Source of the DNA: an uncultured Clostridia bacterium
GTDB taxonomy: Bacteria > Bacillota > Clostridia > Oscillospirales > CAG-272
DNA: 6,421 nucleotides
Direction of reading: 5' to 3'
NCBI GenBank assembly: GCA_904501715.1
Contig: CAJGCD010000074.1
Coordinates: 1-6,421 of the forward strand
Shown one piece after another: positions 4,371 to 6,421 of the stretch. The notes beneath the pieces are model-generated. The model was not told the origin of the DNA. It worked only from the letters and a program-made list of their open reading frames with translations, and made no database searches. The translations under genes were made by a program, and so were the position numbers. Within the stretch, counting starts at the first letter, position 1, and every line of letters starts with the position of its first letter.

Positions 4371-5096
4371 ATGAAACTTCTTATAATACGCCACGGAGAT
4401 CCCGATTACGCAATAGACGGACTTACCGAGAAAGGAAAAAGGGAAGCAGAGCTTCTGGCTGACAGACTGCAAGGAGAAGAGATAAGGGCGGTATATTGCT
4501 CCACGCTGGGAAGAGCCAGATTGACTGCTCAGCCTTTTCTTGAAAAAGCAAAAATGACTGCGCAGTATTGCGAATGGCTAAGGGAATTTAACTACGCACG
4601 CGTCAGAGTGCCGTATCTTGACAGAGAGAAGATAGCCTGGGACCTGATGCCCGAATACGTGGATAAATTTCCCGATATATATCATCCTACCTTGTGGAGG
4701 GAATGTGATTTTTTAAAAAGCACACAGGTGCCCGAAGCCTACGACGCAGTGTGCAAGGAGTTTGACGCGATGCTTGGACGGCACGGATATGTGCGTGACG
4801 GATATTCCTACAAAGCGATATCTCCATCTCACGATACAGTAGCATTGTTTTGTCACTACGGACTTACGGCGCTTCTTCTTTCACATATTTTGAATTGCTC
4901 TCCGTACTCCATATGGCAGCACGGCTTTACAGCGCCAACCTCCGTTACTGTGGTATACACCGAGGAAAGGGCAGAGGGCATAGCCTCATTCAGAATGAGC
5001 TCAATGGGTGACGTATCGCATCTTTTTGCGGCAGATGAGGCTTCATCCTTTTCGGGAAGATTTTGCGAATGCTTTACAGATGATACAAGACATTAA
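4371..5096 (+). CDS. Histidine phosphatase (phosphoglycerate mutase-like) family protein
   Basis: This 241-residue member of the branch-1 histidine phosphatase superfamily probably removes phosphate from a small metabolite through a phospho-histidine intermediate. The catalytic motif LIIRHGDPD places R7 and the nucleophile H8 at the N-terminus, STLGRARLTA (44-53) is the phosphate-pocket segment with R48, LREFN holds E72 as the likely acid, and FCHYG places the second histidine at H162. A longer insertion between E72 and H162 than in the smallest family members suggests a lid of unknown specificity. The ATG lies 3 nt after the isomerase stop, with GGAGA inside the end of that gene, so translation is probably coupled. 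A sugar phosphate related to its neighbours is a reasonable substrate guess. No secretion signal is seen. Confidence 0.92.
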   Translation: MKLLIIRHGDPDYAIDGLTEKGKREAELLADRLQGEEIRAVYCSTLGRARLTAQPFLEKAKMTAQYCEWLREFNYARVRVPYLDREKIAWDLMPEYVDKFPDIYHPTLWRECDFLKSTQVPEAYDAVCKEFDAMLGRHGYVRDGYSYKAISPSHDTVALFCHYGLTALLLSHILNCSPYSIWQHGFTAPTSVTVVYTEERAEGIASFRMSSMGDVSHLFAADEASSFSGRFCECFTDDTRH

Positions 5097-5115
5097 GAAT
5101 AAAAGGAGAAAAATG

Positions 5116-6153
5116 ATGTTAAAGGAAATACTTACTTCCAGAGGTGTACCTGCATTAAAAACAAGAGAAGAAATGCTGGATATTTTGCAAAGGGAAGAAT
5201 ACGGCTATATGCCCCCAAAGCCCGGCAGCTTTACTTGGACGGAAAAGATAGATATAGAAAATTTCTGCGCGGGAAAGGCTACGCTTAAGAGAGTGACTTT
5301 GACAAGTGAAATATACGGAGAAAGCTTTAGCTTTCCCATATATGCGGCTATTCCCAAAAAGGAGGGTAAATATCCGTTCTTCATATATATAAGCTTCAGA
5401 AATCAAGAGACCGACAGATATATGCCTATGGAGGAGATCATAGACAACGGCTTTGCGGTGCTGTCCTTCTGCTATGAGGACGTTTCAAATGACTGTAACG
5501 ATTTTGAGGACGGTCTTGCGGGGATTATAACCCGCCGCGTTGGAAGGGGCGCTACAACTCCCGGTAAGCTGGCAATGTGGGCTTGGGCAGCTCAGAGAGT
5601 TATGGATTATGCCACAACTATCGACAGCCTTGACCTTTCAGCCGCAACCGTATGCGGACACTCACGGCTTGGAAAGACCGCGCTTCTTTGCGCCGCTACC
5701 GACGAAAGATTTTTCCTTGGATATTCCAATAATTCGGGATGCTCGGGAGCGTCTATCGCAAGGGGTACTAAAGGGGAGACGGTCAAGGATATATGCGAGA
5801 CGAGATTCCCTTATTGGTTCTGCGAGAACTACTTTAAGTATATTGACAACGAGGAAGCTCTTCCGTTTGACCAGCATTGGCTCATAGCGTCCATAGCGCC
5901 CAGAAGAGTATACGTGGCAAGCGCCCGCGAGGACCAGTGGGCTGACCCCGAGAATGAATATCTGGGATGTGTTGGAGCATCACCTATCTATGATGAACAC
6001 GGGCTTATGGGCTTTGTCGCCGAAGATAGATTTCCCAAGGTCGGTGACGTATTCCACGACGGAATGATAGGATATCATCTTAGGGCTGGAACTCATTATT
6101 TCGGCCGCGAGGATTGGCAGAAATTGATGGCATATATAAAAAAGCATATATAA
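5116..6153 (+). CDS. CE15-like alpha/beta hydrolase (glucuronoyl esterase / acetylxylan esterase-type), apparently intracellular
   Basis: This 345-residue alpha/beta hydrolase resembles bacterial CE15-type esterases, which cleave esters of glucuronoyl or acetylated xylan. Visible family features are NGFAVLSFCYEDVSND (111-126), the nucleophile elbow VCGHSRLGKTAL with S183, YSNNSGCSGAS (203-213), FPYWFCENYFKY (231-242), the block LPFDQHWLIASIAPRRVYVASAREDQWADP (249-278) and the C-terminal GYHLRAGTHYF with H327 as catalytic-histidine candidate. The position after SG that often carries the acidic triad residue is not acidic here (SGCSG), so D273 or D277 may serve. There is no signal peptide, unlike secreted CE15 enzymes, pointing to imported oligosaccharides as substrate. 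AAGGAG (5103-5108) lies 7 nt before the ATG at 5116; the ATG at 5113 is nearly as good. It follows the phosphatase by 19 nt in the same operon. The exact ester cleaved is uncertain. Confidence 0.88.
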   Translation: MLKEILTSRGVPALKTREEMLDILQREEYGYMPPKPGSFTWTEKIDIENFCAGKATLKRVTLTSEIYGESFSFPIYAAIPKKEGKYPFFIYISFRNQETDRYMPMEEIIDNGFAVLSFCYEDVSNDCNDFEDGLAGIITRRVGRGATTPGKLAMWAWAAQRVMDYATTIDSLDLSAATVCGHSRLGKTALLCAATDERFFLGYSNNSGCSGASIARGTKGETVKDICETRFPYWFCENYFKYIDNEEALPFDQHWLIASIAPRRVYVASAREDQWADPENEYLGCVGASPIYDEHGLMGFVAEDRFPKVGDVFHDGMIGYHLRAGTHYFGREDWQKLMAYIKKHI

Positions 6154-6368
6154 GAAACAGGCAAAATACTGTTAATAGTTGTTGTCAAAAATTTTTATTG
6201 GTACGTCATAATTGCGATAAAAAGTTTTGAAAAGCTCCGAGAGCAACCTGCGGTTGCTAAAACTTCAATGAAAAGTTGCTTGATAATATGAGGCATATTT
6301 GATATCATATACAAAATCGGCAAATATAATATAATACATACATATCAGTATATAAAAGGAGAAAAAAG
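6154..6368. other. Intergenic region after the operon, with a mini-hairpin and a possible regulator promoter
   Basis: A 7-bp hairpin AGCAACC-TGC-GGTTGCT (6242-6258) is enclosed by a second stem AAGTTTT/AAAACTT (6222-6228 with 6259-6265). There is no T-run, so it is not a clear terminator. Its loop and inner bases (CCTGCGG) match the first hairpin of the array at 1503-1515. Overlapping TATAAT boxes at 6325-6330 and 6330-6335 may serve the next gene, but no -35 is well spaced. The palindrome TGATATCA (6300-6307) could be an operator. Confidence 0.4.
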
Positions 6369-6421
6369 ATGACTCTTGGTGAAAAGATAATGCAGCTCCG
6401 TGTAGCCGCAGATATGACTCA
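6369..6421 (+). CDS. N-terminus of a probable XRE-family HTH regulator, cut by the window end
   Basis: Only 17 codons are visible: MTLGEKIMQLRVAADMT. The GEKI-x-x-LR pattern followed by MT is the usual first helix of Cro/C1-type regulators. AAGGAG (6356-6361) lies 7 nt before the ATG, confirming the start. The family call rests on this short segment only; any sensing or membrane domain would lie outside the window. Confidence 0.7.
   Translation, partial: MTLGEKIMQLRVAADMT

Noticed and set aside
3588..4472. Antisense open frames in the isomerase and phosphatase genes
   Set aside because: They are shadows of well-supported plus-strand genes and lack start signals.
6182..6212. Promoter-like pair TTGTCA and CATAAT after the esterase gene
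   Set aside because: The spacer is 19 bp and both boxes are imperfect, in AT-rich sequence; not strong enough to call.

Overview
The window looks like a stretch of a Gram-positive, low-to-mid GC Clostridia chromosome, possibly an uncultured gut Oscillospiraceae or Christensenellaceae relative. The reasons are the very regular sigma-A promoters (TTGACA, 17-bp spacer, TGnTATAAT), strong GGAGG-type ribosome binding sites, tRNA genes that all encode CCA, and the protein families present. The taxon is an inference from style, not from a marker gene.

Layout. (1) 1-833: 3' end of hslO, the redox-regulated chaperone Hsp33. (2) 853-1491: a plus-strand tRNA cluster, Val-Asp-Phe-Gly from one strong promoter, then a hairpin-rich gap and tRNA-Cys with its own terminator. 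(3) 1492-3047: an accessory island. It holds an array of mini-hairpins and mirrored 7-bp repeats leading into the promoter of a four-helix-bundle protein gene, an XRE-type regulator on the minus strand, a divergent small two-helix membrane protein gene, and a second hairpin-rich noncoding tract. (4) 3048-3311: a 28-bp perfect inverted repeat (terminator) and the minus-strand tRNA-Met/tRNA-Glu pair with its promoter. (5) 3312-6153: a plus-strand operon of three genes: a sugar phosphate isomerase/epimerase-like TIM-barrel protein, a histidine phosphatase family protein and a CE15-like (glucuronoyl/acetylxylan esterase-type) alpha/beta hydrolase without a signal peptide. (6) 6154-6421: an intergenic region with one more mini-hairpin, then the first 17 codons of another XRE-type regulator.

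How it fits together. The flanks are ordinary: core chaperone, tRNAs and a small carbohydrate-metabolism operon. The island lies exactly between two convergent tRNA units, a common place for acquired DNA, but it has no integrase or transposase and no tRNA-derived direct repeat, so its mobility is unproven. The most unusual signals are the mirrored ATGAAGC/GCTTCAT hairpin array joined to the four-helix-bundle gene, and the terminator palindrome that runs on into the tRNA-Glu acceptor end.
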